Shown here: in pieces, positions 1-7,104 of the stretch
How the letters are laid out: every line of letters begins with the position of its first letter
Position numbering within the stretch: the first letter of the stretch is position 1
From: RGIG5472 sp051867615
GTDB lineage: Bacteria > Bacillota > Clostridia > Oscillospirales > Oscillospiraceae
Direction of reading: 5' to 3'
Length of the DNA stretch: 56,768 bases
Assembly: GCA_051867615.1 (NCBI GenBank)
Contig: JBJDYU010000035.1
Span: 1 to 56,768, forward strand
Translations under genes and position numbers: made by a program
Notes under the pieces: model-generated
Seen by the model: only the letters and a program-made list of their open reading frames with translations
The model's database searches: none
Told to the model about the DNA's origin: nothing

Positions 1-29
1 TACGCAGAATAATTGCGGTAGAGTGGATT

Positions 30-47
30 CTTATCAAAACCTTATCA
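30..47. repeat. Two direct copies of CTTATCA downstream of guaA
   Basis: CTTATCAAAAC at 30-40 is followed directly by CTTATCAGAAG at 41-51, a tandem repeat of period 11. It lies about 60 bases past the guaA stop codon. The 3' end of guaA is a known integration site for mobile elements in Firmicutes, and short direct repeats beside a core site are typical arm sites for tyrosine integrases. That this is such a site is inference; the flanking DNA is outside the window. Confidence 0.35.
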
Positions 48-64
48 GAAGCGGTGGTCGAAGT

Positions 65-96
65 CCGAAAAGCCTTGATATGACTGGGTTTTTCGG
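65..96 (-). terminator. Weak hairpin after guaA
   Basis: On the minus strand an AAAAGCC arm can pair with GGCTTTT across a loop of about 20 bases, just after the guaA stop codon. There is no good T-run after it, so it is at best a weak terminator. Confidence 0.3.
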
Positions 97-106
97 CTTT
101 TTCGAT

Positions 107-1648
107 TTATTCCCACTCGATAGTCGCCGGGGGTTTGGACGTAATATCGTAGCAGATGCGGTTGATGCCCCTGACCTCGTTGACGATGCGGACGGAGATC
201 TTATCCAGCACCTCATAGGGGATGCGCGCCCAGTCCGCCGTCATAAAATCGCTGGTGGTGACGGCGCGGAGGGCCAGCGTGTAGTCGTAGGTCCGGCCGT
301 CGCCCATGACGCCGACGCTGCGGGTATTGGTCAGGACAGCAAAATACTGGTTCAGGTTTTTGTCCTCACCGGCCTTGGCGATCTCGTCGCGGAAGATGAA
401 ATCGGCTTCCCGCAGCAAATCGGCCTTCTCCTTCGTAATGTCGCCGATGATGCGGATGGCAAGCCCCGGTCCCGGGAAGGGCTGGCGTGAAACCAGATAC
501 TCCGGCAGACCCAGCTCCCGGCCCAGCTGGCGGACCTCGTCCTTGAACAGCATCCGCAGCGGCTCCACGATCTCCCGGAAGTCCACATAGTCCGGCAGGC
601 CGCCCACGTTGTGGTGGCTCTTGATGGTCTCCGCCTTGCCCAGGCCCGACTCGATGACGTCGGGATAAATGGTGCCCTGGGCCAGATACTCCACCCGGCC
701 GATCTTCCGGCTCTCCTCCTCAAAGACCCGGATGAACTCCTCGCCGATGATCTTACGCTTGCGCTCCGGCTCCGTAACCCCGGCGAGCTTCTGCAAAAAG
801 CGCTCCTCCGCGTCCACACGGATGAAATGGATGTCCCACTGGGAGAAAGCCTGCTCCACCTCGTCGCCCTCGTTTTTGCGCATCAGGCCGTGGTCCACGA
901 ACACGCAGGTGAGCTGCGGGCCCACTGCCTCCGCCAGCAGCGCCGCTGCCACGGAGGAATCCACGCCGCCGGAGAGGGCCAGCAGCACCCGGCCATCGCC
1001 GATCTTCTGGCGCAGCTCGGCCACGGTGCGGCGCATATAGTCCCCCATGGTCCAGTCGCCCACGGCGCCGCAGACCTCATAGAGGAAATTCCGCAGCATT
1101 TTCGCGCCGTTTTCCGTATGGTTCACCTCGGGGTGGTACTGCACGCCGTAAAAGCCCCGGCGCTCATCCGCGATGGCCACGTTGGGGCAGGCATCGCTGT
1201 GGGCCACCAGAGAGAAGCCCTCCGGCACCTTCGCCATGTAGTCCCCGTGGCTCATCCAGGTAATGCCCTCCTCAGGCAACCCGCGGAACAGGGGGCAGGA
1301 AACGTCAAAATAGGTCCTGGTCTTGCCGTACTCCCGGGCGGAGTCCTCCTGGGCCTCCGTCACCTGCCCGCCCAGATGGTGGGCCAGGAGCTGGCAGCCA
1401 TAGCAGATGCCGAGAATGGGAACGCCGAGCGTAAACACGGCGGGGTCCACCTGGGGCGAATCCTCGTCATACACGCTGCCGGGACCGCCGGTGAAAATGA
1501 TGCCGATAGGCGCGAAAGCCCGGATCTCCTCCACCGTCATGGTGCAGGGCTTCACCTCGCAGTAGACGCCGCACTCCCGGACGCGCCGGGCGATGAGCTG
1601 GTTGTACTGGCCGCCGAAATCCAGCACCAGCACCTTCTGATTTTCCAT
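107..1648 (-). CDS. guaA: GMP synthase (glutamine-hydrolysing)
   Basis: Cytoplasmic enzyme of guanine nucleotide synthesis: it converts XMP to GMP using ATP and ammonia from glutamine. The 513-residue length is normal for the family. The N-terminal glutamine amidotransferase domain has the nucleophile in GICYG (Cys82) and the His172/Glu174 pair in YHPE. The ATP pyrophosphatase domain has the SGGVDSS loop at 226-232, and the C-terminal dimerisation domain ends in TIEWE. The ATG at 1648 was chosen over an in-frame start 22 codons upstream because GGAGG sits correctly before it and the protein then begins MENQKVLVLDFGGQ, as in homologues. The gene stands alone, with its own promoter and a structured leader of about 190 bases. 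Confidence 0.98.
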   Translation of the reverse strand: MENQKVLVLDFGGQYNQLIARRVRECGVYCEVKPCTMTVEEIRAFAPIGIIFTGGPGSVYDEDSPQVDPAVFTLGVPILGICYGCQLLAHHLGGQVTEAQEDSAREYGKTRTYFDVSCPLFRGLPEEGITWMSHGDYMAKVPEGFSLVAHSDACPNVAIADERRGFYGVQYHPEVNHTENGAKMLRNFLYEVCGAVGDWTMGDYMRRTVAELRQKIGDGRVLLALSGGVDSSVAAALLAEAVGPQLTCVFVDHGLMRKNEGDEVEQAFSQWDIHFIRVDAEERFLQKLAGVTEPERKRKIIGEEFIRVFEEESRKIGRVEYLAQGTIYPDVIESGLGKAETIKSHHNVGGLPDYVDFREIVEPLRMLFKDEVRQLGRELGLPEYLVSRQPFPGPGLAIRIIGDITKEKADLLREADFIFRDEIAKAGEDKNLNQYFAVLTNTRSVGVMGDGRTYDYTLALRAVTTSDFMTADWARIPYEVLDKISVRIVNEVRGINRICYDITSKPPATIEWE

Positions 1649-1696
1649 ACCTTTTCTCCTCCGTCTTAAAACATCTGCACACAGGCGCTGCGCTCC

Positions 1697-1811
1697 GCGC
1701 GTGACCGGCGGCAACCCCTAAAAGCAGGAAACGTCCCGCCGGATACCCGCAGGGGGCCATGCCGCCCTCCCCACATTCGGTGAACGTTTCCCTTTCGTCC
1801 GCCGGTCGCGC
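1697..1811 (-). ncRNA. Structured leader RNA of guaA, candidate riboswitch
   Basis: Between the guaA promoter and its start codon the transcript can fold into nested helices. The outer helix pairs 1799-1811 with 1697-1711 (13 base pairs with one 2-nt bulge). An inner perfect 8-bp helix pairs GGAAACGT (1784-1791) with ACGTTTCC (1727-1734). Inside it, AGGG/CCCT plus GGC/GCC form a small hairpin with an ATG loop. The sequence does not match the purine, PRPP/ykkC or ZTP riboswitch motifs as I know them. The helices are seen directly; a regulatory role is inference from the position before a purine gene. Confidence 0.5.
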
Positions 1812-1843
1812 CCGGCAGAGGCAAGCTGTTAAAATCCGTTTTC

Positions 1844-1872
1844 ATCTTACACTGTGCCATTTCTTCTGTCAA
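1844..1872 (-). promoter_or_regulatory. guaA promoter
   Basis: TTGACA (1867-1872), a 17-nt spacer and TAAGAT (1844-1849) on the minus strand form a good sigma-A promoter. Transcription should start near 1837, giving a leader of about 190 nt. Confidence 0.75.
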
Positions 1873-2334
1873 TATTCGCGCCTCCCAAAATTGCCGAACT
1901 TCTTCCGTTCTTCGCGGGGCTTCCTGCATCACGGCGGGCGGGCGCTGCACCGTTTCTTTCCGCCGCGTCGTTCCTTTGTTATTTTTTCACAAAGTTTTGC
2001 AGCTTTGCGGCGCAAAACCAGCCCCTCCTTTTCCCTTTTTTCCGGCTCCGCCCGCCGCCATCCCGGATTTTTTGCATGGTTCTTTTCCTTTCTCTGCAAG
2101 TTCACAAGACGCAGGCTCGAATGATTTGAAGCGGTTTTCACTGTAATCTGCATTTTCCCGGTGTTTACGCCCCTGCTTTTCGGCATTCCCTTGCACTTTT
2201 TGCAGGATTTTCTGCTTCATTTTGCAAGTTGTTCGCTCCGCTTTGCAGTGCAGTTTTGCAAACCTGCATTGCATTTTCGGCGCGCTCTCTTGGCGAATTC
2301 CCCACATTCTTGTGCTGTATGCACAAAAACGTGC
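1873..2334. other. Intergenic region without a recognisable gene, rich in TGCA
   Basis: No ORF here has a credible ribosome site or family resemblance. The stretch is pyrimidine-rich on the plus strand. Thirteen TGCA tetramers occur between 2073 and 2339, where about one is expected by chance. Several are spaced 21-22 bases apart (2073/2095, 2201/2223/2244/2265), about two helical turns. Confidence 0.5.
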
Positions 2335-2362
2335 TTGCATTTTCAGCGATCCGCCGTATACT
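2335..2362 (+). promoter_or_regulatory. Probable promoter of the 28-codon gene
   Basis: TATACT at 2357-2362 is a strong -10 box. The -35 candidate TTGCAT (2335-2340) is weak, with a spacer of 16. Confidence 0.45.
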
Positions 2363-2375
2363 TTACTTTGTAAGA

Positions 2376-2393
2376 AAGAGAATTGTTTCTCTT
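2376..2393 (+). promoter_or_regulatory. Perfect inverted repeat in the small-gene leader
   Basis: AAGAGAA-TTGT-TTCTCTT is a perfect 7+7 palindrome lying just past the predicted transcription start. It could be an operator or a 5' RNA hairpin. A second hairpin, GCAGG-TTTT-CCTGC, follows at 2411-2424. Confidence 0.45.
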
Positions 2394-2443
2394 ATGTCAT
2401 ACAAGCTGCCGCAGGTTTTCCTGCACCGGAAAGGAGATCGCTC

Positions 2444-2530
2444 ATGTCTGCTCTGTTTGCTGTCGCCGCGTTTGGCGCCGCCTACCTCGCCGCCATGGTC
2501 ATGATGACCGCCCACGGCTACCGCGCGTAA
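2444..2530 (+). CDS. 28-residue hydrophobic peptide, probable small membrane protein
   Basis: A short ORF with an excellent ribosome site (AAAGGAGATCGCTC before the ATG), its own promoter and its own terminator. The peptide starts MSALFAVAAFGAAYLA and ends HGYRA. Residues 3-22 form one hydrophobic stretch long enough for a single membrane span, with a short C-terminal tail carrying the only strong charge. I do not recognise the family. It is transcribed away from guaA and towards the ABC exporter genes, from which it is insulated by two back-to-back terminators, so it is a monocistronic unit. Function unknown; the gene call rests on the signals around it. Confidence 0.6.
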   Translation: MSALFAVAAFGAAYLAAMVMMTAHGYRA

Positions 2531-2570
2531 GCTTTCACCGGGTCAATTTCCCATACAATAAAACAGAAAG

Positions 2571-2602
2571 AGAGGGAAGCGGCTGCGCCGCTCCCCTCTT
2601 TT
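2571..2602 (+). terminator. Terminator of the 28-codon gene
   Basis: A 13-bp stem with one mismatch (2571-2583 with 2587-2599) and a TGC loop, followed by TTTT. Confidence 0.75.
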
Positions 2603-2626
2603 CATATATGCAGCAGCTCTCGTGAT

Positions 2627-2664
2627 AAAAGGCCGCTTCGCGCACTTGCGCGAAGCGGCCTTTT
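2627..2664 (-). terminator. Strong terminator after the ABC exporter operon
   Basis: A perfect 16-bp stem (2627-2642 with 2649-2664) with a 6-nt loop and A/T ends on both sides, so it can act in both directions. Confidence 0.85.
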
Positions 2665-2669
2665 CGTAT

Positions 2670-4268
2670 TTACAATGCGGCGAAGCGGGTGCAGCCCCAA
2701 GTACGCAGGGCATGGTGCAGTCCCCAGGCAAGGAGGAGCAGCAGCGCCAGATAGCCCATGGACAGCAGCTCCAGCCCCCGGGCCGTCAGGGTCATCAGCA
2801 GCGCGGGGATCGCCGGCAGCAGGCACAGCCCCCAGCCGATCAAGATGCTGAACAGGACGCTCAGATTGCTTTTCACCGCCTGGGTCTCGCTGATCCAGTC
2901 GAAGCGGGCGCCCCGCAGGTCCAGCAGCAGGCCCAGCTGGCCCATGACCGCCGTAAAGGCCGCAGGCACCAGCAGCAGCGCTGCCAGCAGCAGCCCGGTG
3001 GGGCGGAGGACCAGCGCCGCGGCCAGCTCCGCCAACAGCACCGGCGGCAACGCCACGGTGAAATGCACCTGCAGCTTCGCCCGCAGCGCCTCCCGGGCCG
3101 TCACGGGCAGGGAGCGCACCACCCAGAGACTGTGCCCCTCAATGGAGATGGAAGCAGCGGAAATGGTGGTCATTCCGGCGCAGAGACAGAGGGCCAGGAT
3201 CAGCATCGGGACCAGATAGGGCGACAGTTCCTCCGGCAGCATGGCCGCCAGAGCCAGCAGGTCCTCCCGCTTCCACACAATGGCTCCTGCCGCCACCAGC
3301 GTGAACAGCGCTCCCAGACCCGCGTTCACCACATAGGCGGAGCTGGAGAGGAAGCGGCTCATCTCCCGGCTGTACAGCGCCCGGGACAGGCCGGAGACCC
3401 GAAGCTCCTTTTCCTGATAGCGGACCTTCGCCATGCTCCGGTGGGCCGTGGCGGCCTTGAGAAAGCTCCGGGAGAGCAGAAGATAGGCCAGCACAAAGGG
3501 CAGCAGCAGGCAGACCGCCGCCTTCAGCAGGAAGCCCAGACCGCCCTCCGCCATGGCGCGGCCCGCCCAGTACAGCGGGGCCACCGCCCCGAGGCCCGCC
3601 GCCAGGGACTCGCCCTTGGCAGCCAGATCCAGCACGAACTGGTTCGCCTGCTGGATGACGTAGAAGTACAGCGCGAAGAACAGCAGAGAAAAAACGGTGA
3701 CAAAGAGGGATTTGCGGCGGATGCGGGCGGTGAGCAGGGACAGCAGCCACGCAAACAGCGCCGACACCGCCACCGCGAAGAAGGCCAGGGCTATCAGCAG
3801 CAGGAAAAAGAAGCCCATGCCCGCGGCGCTCCAAACGCCGGTCCGATACCAGACGAAGCCCGCCGGCAGCGCCACCACCAACCCCAGCAGGAGGTTCACG
3901 ATGAGCAGAAAGGCCATGCGGCTGAGCAGGATCTGCCCCGGCCGGATGGGCATGGCCAGCAGCAGCTCGTTGTCCCGCGCCTCAAAGAGCTGGGCCTTGG
4001 CGGTGAACACGCTGCCGATGAACATCAACGCGAAGGCCATAACGGTGAACAGGGCAAAATAGACCCAGCCCAGCCCAGCCGCCGCGAAAGGCTCCGCCAG
4101 CATGGAGAACAGGAAATAGATGTAAAAGATGAGCGCGCCCAGCGCATAGAGCATCAGCAGGGCGAAGCCCGCCATTTTCCAGCCGGACGACGCCTTTTTC
4201 CGGCGGCCGGCCCCGGTGAACCAGGACAGCAGGCCCGCCATACGGAGCCGCAGCAGCGTTTTAACCAT
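2670..4268 (-). CDS. ABC exporter permease subunit
   Basis: Large integral membrane protein of 532 residues with many hydrophobic segments across the whole length, typical of the putative ABC exporter membrane subunit family found in Firmicutes. It has no ATP-binding motif. Its ATG at 4268 overlaps the last codons of the upstream ATPase gene by 8 bases, so the two are translationally coupled and should form one transporter. The substrate cannot be read from sequence. An in-frame longer ORF reaches 4406 but lies inside the ATPase gene and has no family likeness, so I rejected it. Confidence 0.85.
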   Translation of the reverse strand: MVKTLLRLRMAGLLSWFTGAGRRKKASSGWKMAGFALLMLYALGALIFYIYFLFSMLAEPFAAAGLGWVYFALFTVMAFALMFIGSVFTAKAQLFEARDNELLLAMPIRPGQILLSRMAFLLIVNLLLGLVVALPAGFVWYRTGVWSAAGMGFFFLLLIALAFFAVAVSALFAWLLSLLTARIRRKSLFVTVFSLLFFALYFYVIQQANQFVLDLAAKGESLAAGLGAVAPLYWAGRAMAEGGLGFLLKAAVCLLLPFVLAYLLLSRSFLKAATAHRSMAKVRYQEKELRVSGLSRALYSREMSRFLSSSAYVVNAGLGALFTLVAAGAIVWKREDLLALAAMLPEELSPYLVPMLILALCLCAGMTTISAASISIEGHSLWVVRSLPVTAREALRAKLQVHFTVALPPVLLAELAAALVLRPTGLLLAALLLVPAAFTAVMGQLGLLLDLRGARFDWISETQAVKSNLSVLFSILIGWGLCLLPAIPALLMTLTARGLELLSMGYLALLLLLAWGLHHALRTWGCTRFAAL

Positions 4269-4974
4269 GCTCTTCCTCCAGTTCCAGGAACACATCCTCC
4301 AGCGAGGTGTTTCCCTTGACCTCCTCCATGCTGCCGCTGAGCAGCAGCTTTCCTTTCCGGATGATGGCCACCTTGTCGCAGAGCTTTTCCGCCACCTCCA
4401 GCACATGGGTGGAGAAGAAGATGGCGCCGCCCCGGTCGCAGTGCTCCCGCATCATCTCCTTGAGCTTGTGGGACGCCATGGGGTCCAGACCCACGAAAGG
4501 CTCATCCATGATGATGAGCTTGGGGTCGTGCAGCCAGGCGGAGACGATGGCCAGCTTCTGCTTCATGCCGTGGGAATAGGCGGAGATGGGCTGGGCCAGA
4601 TCCGCCGTCAGGGCGAAAGCGTCGGCGTAGGTGCGGATGCGCGCCTCCCGCTCCGCCTTCGGCACGGCGAACACGTCCGCCACGAAGTTCAGATACTTGA
4701 TGCCGGAGAGATAGCCGTACAGCTCCGGGTCGTCCGGGATGTAGGCCAGCATCCGCTTGCAGGCCACCGGGTCCTCCCGGACGCTCTTGCCGCCGATGCG
4801 GATCTCCCCCTCCTCAAAGGGCAGGATGCCGCAGCAGGCCTTGATGGTCGTGGTCTTGCCCGCGCCGTTGTGGCCGATGAAAGCGCAGATCTCCCCCGGG
4901 GCGATGTGGAGCGTCAGATCGTCCACCGCCTTCGTCTCTCCAAAGCGCTTGGTCAGATGCGTGATTTGCAGCAT
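4261..4974 (-). CDS. ABC transporter ATP-binding protein
   Basis: Cytoplasmic ATPase of 237 residues that powers the permease encoded next to it. Walker A is GHNGAGKT (34-41); the signature region reads YSHGMKQKL, followed by Walker B with IIMDEPFVGLD and a switch histidine in FFSTH. It is closest in look to the CcmA/NatA export-type subfamily. The ATG at 4974 follows AAAGGAGGG at suitable spacing; a longer in-frame start at 5025 lacks this. It is the first gene of a two-gene operon with an operator-like palindrome over its promoter. Confidence 0.92.
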   Translation of the reverse strand: MLQITHLTKRFGETKAVDDLTLHIAPGEICAFIGHNGAGKTTTIKACCGILPFEEGEIRIGGKSVREDPVACKRMLAYIPDDPELYGYLSGIKYLNFVADVFAVPKAEREARIRTYADAFALTADLAQPISAYSHGMKQKLAIVSAWLHDPKLIIMDEPFVGLDPMASHKLKEMMREHCDRGGAIFFSTHVLEVAEKLCDKVAIIRKGKLLLSGSMEEVKGNTSLEDVFLELEEEHG

Positions 4975-5035
4975 GGTCGGGCCCCCTCCTTTATGTAGGA
5001 CGCATAGATGAAGTTTACTTTCCAATTTTTACTTT

Positions 5036-5074
5036 TGATATCAAATTGATATCATATTGGAAAGGAATTGTCAA
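5036..5074 (-). promoter_or_regulatory. Promoter of the ABC exporter with twin TGATATCA palindromes
   Basis: On the minus strand TTGACA (5069-5074), a 17-nt spacer and TATCAA (5046-5051). The 8-bp palindrome TGATATCA occurs at 5036-5043 and 5047-5054, covering the -10 box and the start point. Such operators in front of two-gene exporters are often bound by GntR/YtrA-type regulators, but no such gene is in this window. Confidence 0.6.
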
Positions 5075-5118
5075 GTGCCGCCGCGCTTTTTCGCGGCATT
5101 TTTCTCTCCAGCGGCAAA

Positions 5119-5148
5119 AAAGTCCGGCGCGAGTTTCCTCGCGCCGGG
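5119..5148 (-). terminator. Terminator of the DUF3343-TusA-YedE operon
   Basis: An 11-bp stem (5123-5133 with 5138-5148, one G.T pair) followed by a T-run on the minus strand. It is separated from the last gene by the inserted repeat element at 5171-5328. Confidence 0.75.
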
Positions 5149-5170
5149 CTTTCGCTTATTCAGGAGATCA

Positions 5171-5328
5171 TACTAGACTCCCATGAAAAGTAGACAAAGT
5201 CTACTTTTCATAGCGCGTCAGCGCGTCGGAGTCTGCATGAGACGGCATCTGCGCCCTTAGCGCAGATGGGCGACGCTTTAAGCGGCGCCTTTCCAATAAA
5301 AGTGTCTACTTTTTATTGGAAAATAGTA
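5171..5328. mobile_element. Probable MITE (non-autonomous transposon), 158 bp
   Basis: The ends are inverted repeats of 26 bp with 21 matches: 5171-5196 against the complement of 5303-5328, both starting TACTA and ending AAAAGTAGACA. The element is flanked by a 3-bp duplication, TCA at 5168-5170 and 5329-5331. Each end also forms its own hairpin (5183-5211, 13-bp arms; 5290-5322), and the middle holds a CATCTGCGC/GCGCAGATG hairpin. It has no ORF. Structure and duplication fit a MITE; no parent transposase is in the window. Confidence 0.65.
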
Positions 5329-5571
5329 TCACTCGTCGAACTGATGGACCAGCTGATAGCTCTCCCCCTCCACGCGGTAGATGTTTTCCGCATCCTCGTC
5401 CATCTGCTCGGTCATGGGGCCGGGGGCCTCATAGGCGACGCAGGTGCCGCAGGAGGAACTGACCTTCCGGGGGACCGGCATCATGCGGGCGCTGAGCCCC
5501 AGAGCCGTCAGGGTGCGGCTGGAGCGCAGGGCGGCCAGATGGGTGTGGAAGGTAGCGAGATAGCGATCCAT
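5329..5571 (-). CDS. DUF3343 protein, putative Se/S carrier-like
   Basis: Small 80-residue cytoplasmic protein of the DUF3343 family, annotated elsewhere as putative selenium/sulfur carrier-like. The conserved cysteine motif SSCGTC (Cys41, Cys44) is present and would hold the sulfur or selenium. It is the last of three close genes on the minus strand, 14 bases after the TusA-like gene, with a good AAGGAG site. Its TGA stop codon is the same three bases as the target duplication of the adjacent repeat element, so the insertion left the reading frame intact. The family role is only inferred from gene neighbourhoods. Confidence 0.8.
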   Translation of the reverse strand: MDRYLATFHTHLAALRSSRTLTALGLSARMMPVPRKVSSSCGTCVAYEAPGPMTEQMDEDAENIYRVEGESYQLVHQFDE

Positions 5572-5585
5572 GAGCTATAAACTCC

Positions 5586-5789
5586 TTACTTACTCAGCTT
5601 GAGAACGAAATCGTCCTCGTCACCGGCGGAAACGGCCACACGGTAACCCTCCCGCTCGGCAAAGCGGGTGACGTTTTCCACGGCGGTCTTGTTATCCACC
5701 AGAACGGTCAGCTCCGCAGGCGCGGCTTTCAGCGCCTGCTGGGTCATGACCACGGGCATGGGGCAGCTGAAACCTCTTGCGTCTACCAT
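5586..5789 (-). CDS. TusA/SirA/YedF-family sulfurtransferase-like protein
   Basis: 67-residue protein with the family signature DARGFSCPMP; Cys9 in the CPxP motif is the persulfide (or selenide) carrying residue in TusA. It starts 3 bases after the YedE stop codon with its ribosome site inside the end of that gene, so the two are tightly coupled. In many Clostridia a TusA-like domain pairs with YedE in selenium metabolism, where it is called YedF; the full YedF has a second DsrE-like domain, absent here. The partner DUF3343 gene may fill that place (inference). Confidence 0.88.
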   Translation of the reverse strand: MVDARGFSCPMPVVMTQQALKAAPAELTVLVDNKTAVENVTRFAEREGYRVAVSAGDEDDFVLKLSK

Positions 5790-5792
5790 GTC

Positions 5793-6920
5793 TTACACCT
5801 CCGCGGCGGCTTCCGCCTTGGGAGCCGCTGCAGCGGCCTTCTGCATATTGACGATGGAGACCACCAGCAGGACCACGAGGCCCACGACAACGGCGATCTT
5901 ACCGGCGTTGGAGATACCGCCCACCACATAGGTGCCGTCCTCGGCCACGGAGTCCGCGCCGCCGGCGAGACCCCAGTTGTGGGAGAACGCCGCGCCGACG
6001 ATCATGCCGAGCACGGTGATAGCGGAGTCCGCGTTGCCCTCACCGGCGAGGATGAGCTGACGCAGGGGGCAGCCGCCCAGCAGCACGCAGCCCCAGCCGG
6101 CCAGAGTCATGCCCAGGAAGTTCCACAGATGGCTGCTGTGGGCGATGGGCTGAGAGGTGAAGGAGAAGCCGGAGAAGTTGCCGAGGATGATGTTGCCGAC
6201 CAGGATGACCACGAAGATCGTCACGAAGCCGAACAGCAGCTTGGGATCCTTGAACAGCACCACGTCACGGATGCCGCCCACCATGCAGAGGCGGGCGCGC
6301 TGAGCCAGAGCGCCCACCACGAGGGCGATGACCAGAGCCGCGATAGCGGGAGCGTGCATGGAGCCGGGGCCTTCCTCAGAGAACTTGAACAGGGAGGGGA
6401 CCGCCAGGAACAGGATCAGCAGGCCCGCCATGAGAACGGGAAGGACGGAACCCTCCGCCTTGCCCACGCTGTAGGCGCGCTTGAGGCTGAAGCCCTTCTT
6501 CAGGAACACAACGCCCACCAGGATGCCGACGATGAAGCCCAGCAGACCGGTCAGCGCGTTCAGGTCGCCGCCGCCGAGGCGGATGACCATACGCAGGGGG
6601 CAGCCCAGGAACGCCAGAGCGCCGATCATAACGAAGGCGCCCAGGACGAAGCGGGTGGCGGGAGAGGAGCCGGCCTTGGCCTTGAACTCCTTGGAGGCGA
6701 CGGACATGATGAACGCGCCCAGCACCAGGCCGATGATCTCGGGACGGACATACTGCACCTTGGCGGCGCTGTGCAGGCCGGTAGCACCCGCGATATCACG
6801 CAGGAAGCAGGCGATGCAGAAGCCCATGTTCTTGGGGTTGCCCAGCAGGGTCAGCGCCAGAGCGGCCACGCCCACGGCAGCGCCGGCGGCGATGACCCAC
6901 CAGTTGACTTTCTTACTCAT
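5793..6920 (-). CDS. yedE: YedE-family putative selenium transporter
   Basis: Integral membrane protein of 375 residues with about ten hydrophobic segments, of the YeeE/YedE (DUF395-type) family. The family hallmarks are visible: NPKNMGFCIACFLRD near the N-terminus (Cys35, Cys38) and two GCPLR motifs, one per half. YedE proteins of this kind co-occur with selenium genes, while related YeeE proteins take up thiosulfate, so the cargo may be a selenium or sulfur species. The C-terminal tail is Ala-rich. It heads the operon with the TusA-like and DUF3343 genes, has AAGGAAGG before its ATG, and lies downstream of the LysR gene. Confidence 0.88.
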   Translation of the reverse strand: MSKKVNWWVIAAGAAVGVAALALTLLGNPKNMGFCIACFLRDIAGATGLHSAAKVQYVRPEIIGLVLGAFIMSVASKEFKAKAGSSPATRFVLGAFVMIGALAFLGCPLRMVIRLGGGDLNALTGLLGFIVGILVGVVFLKKGFSLKRAYSVGKAEGSVLPVLMAGLLILFLAVPSLFKFSEEGPGSMHAPAIAALVIALVVGALAQRARLCMVGGIRDVVLFKDPKLLFGFVTIFVVILVGNIILGNFSGFSFTSQPIAHSSHLWNFLGMTLAGWGCVLLGGCPLRQLILAGEGNADSAITVLGMIVGAAFSHNWGLAGGADSVAEDGTYVVGGISNAGKIAVVVGLVVLLVVSIVNMQKAAAAAPKAEAAAEV

Positions 6921-7007
6921 ATACGTTTTCCTTCCTTACACAACTTTTTTGCCGGCTTGTCAATCGCTTTCACGCGCATTGACACAGTTTTAACGTCCAG
7001 CGTATTC

Positions 7008-7037
7008 ATTATAGGCTCTTTTCCCCCTTTTTTCCAA
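7008..7037 (-). promoter_or_regulatory. Promoter of the yedE operon
   Basis: TATAAT (7008-7013) with TTGGAA (7032-7037) at a spacing of 18 on the minus strand, about 80 bases before yedE and just after the lysR terminator. Confidence 0.6.
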
Positions 7038-7055
7038 CAGATTTTCACAGTGAAA

Positions 7056-7096
7056 AACAGCCCTTGTTATCCCAATTCGCGATAACAAGAGCTGTT
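7056..7096 (-). terminator. Terminator of the LysR gene
   Basis: Arms 7056-7071 and 7081-7096 form a 16-bp stem with one mismatch, followed by TTTTT on the minus strand. It separates lysR from yedE. Confidence 0.8.
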
Positions 7097-7104
7097 CTGA
7101 TATT

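Noticed and set aside
1697..1811. Known purine or FMN riboswitch in the guaA leader
   Set aside because: A GACCGGCGG string resembles part of the FMN motif, and the position suits a purine aptamer, but the conserved loops of either class are absent.
5171..5328. Regulatory small RNA instead of a mobile element
   Set aside because: The matched terminal repeats and 3-bp target duplication are better explained by transposition; no promoter was found inside.
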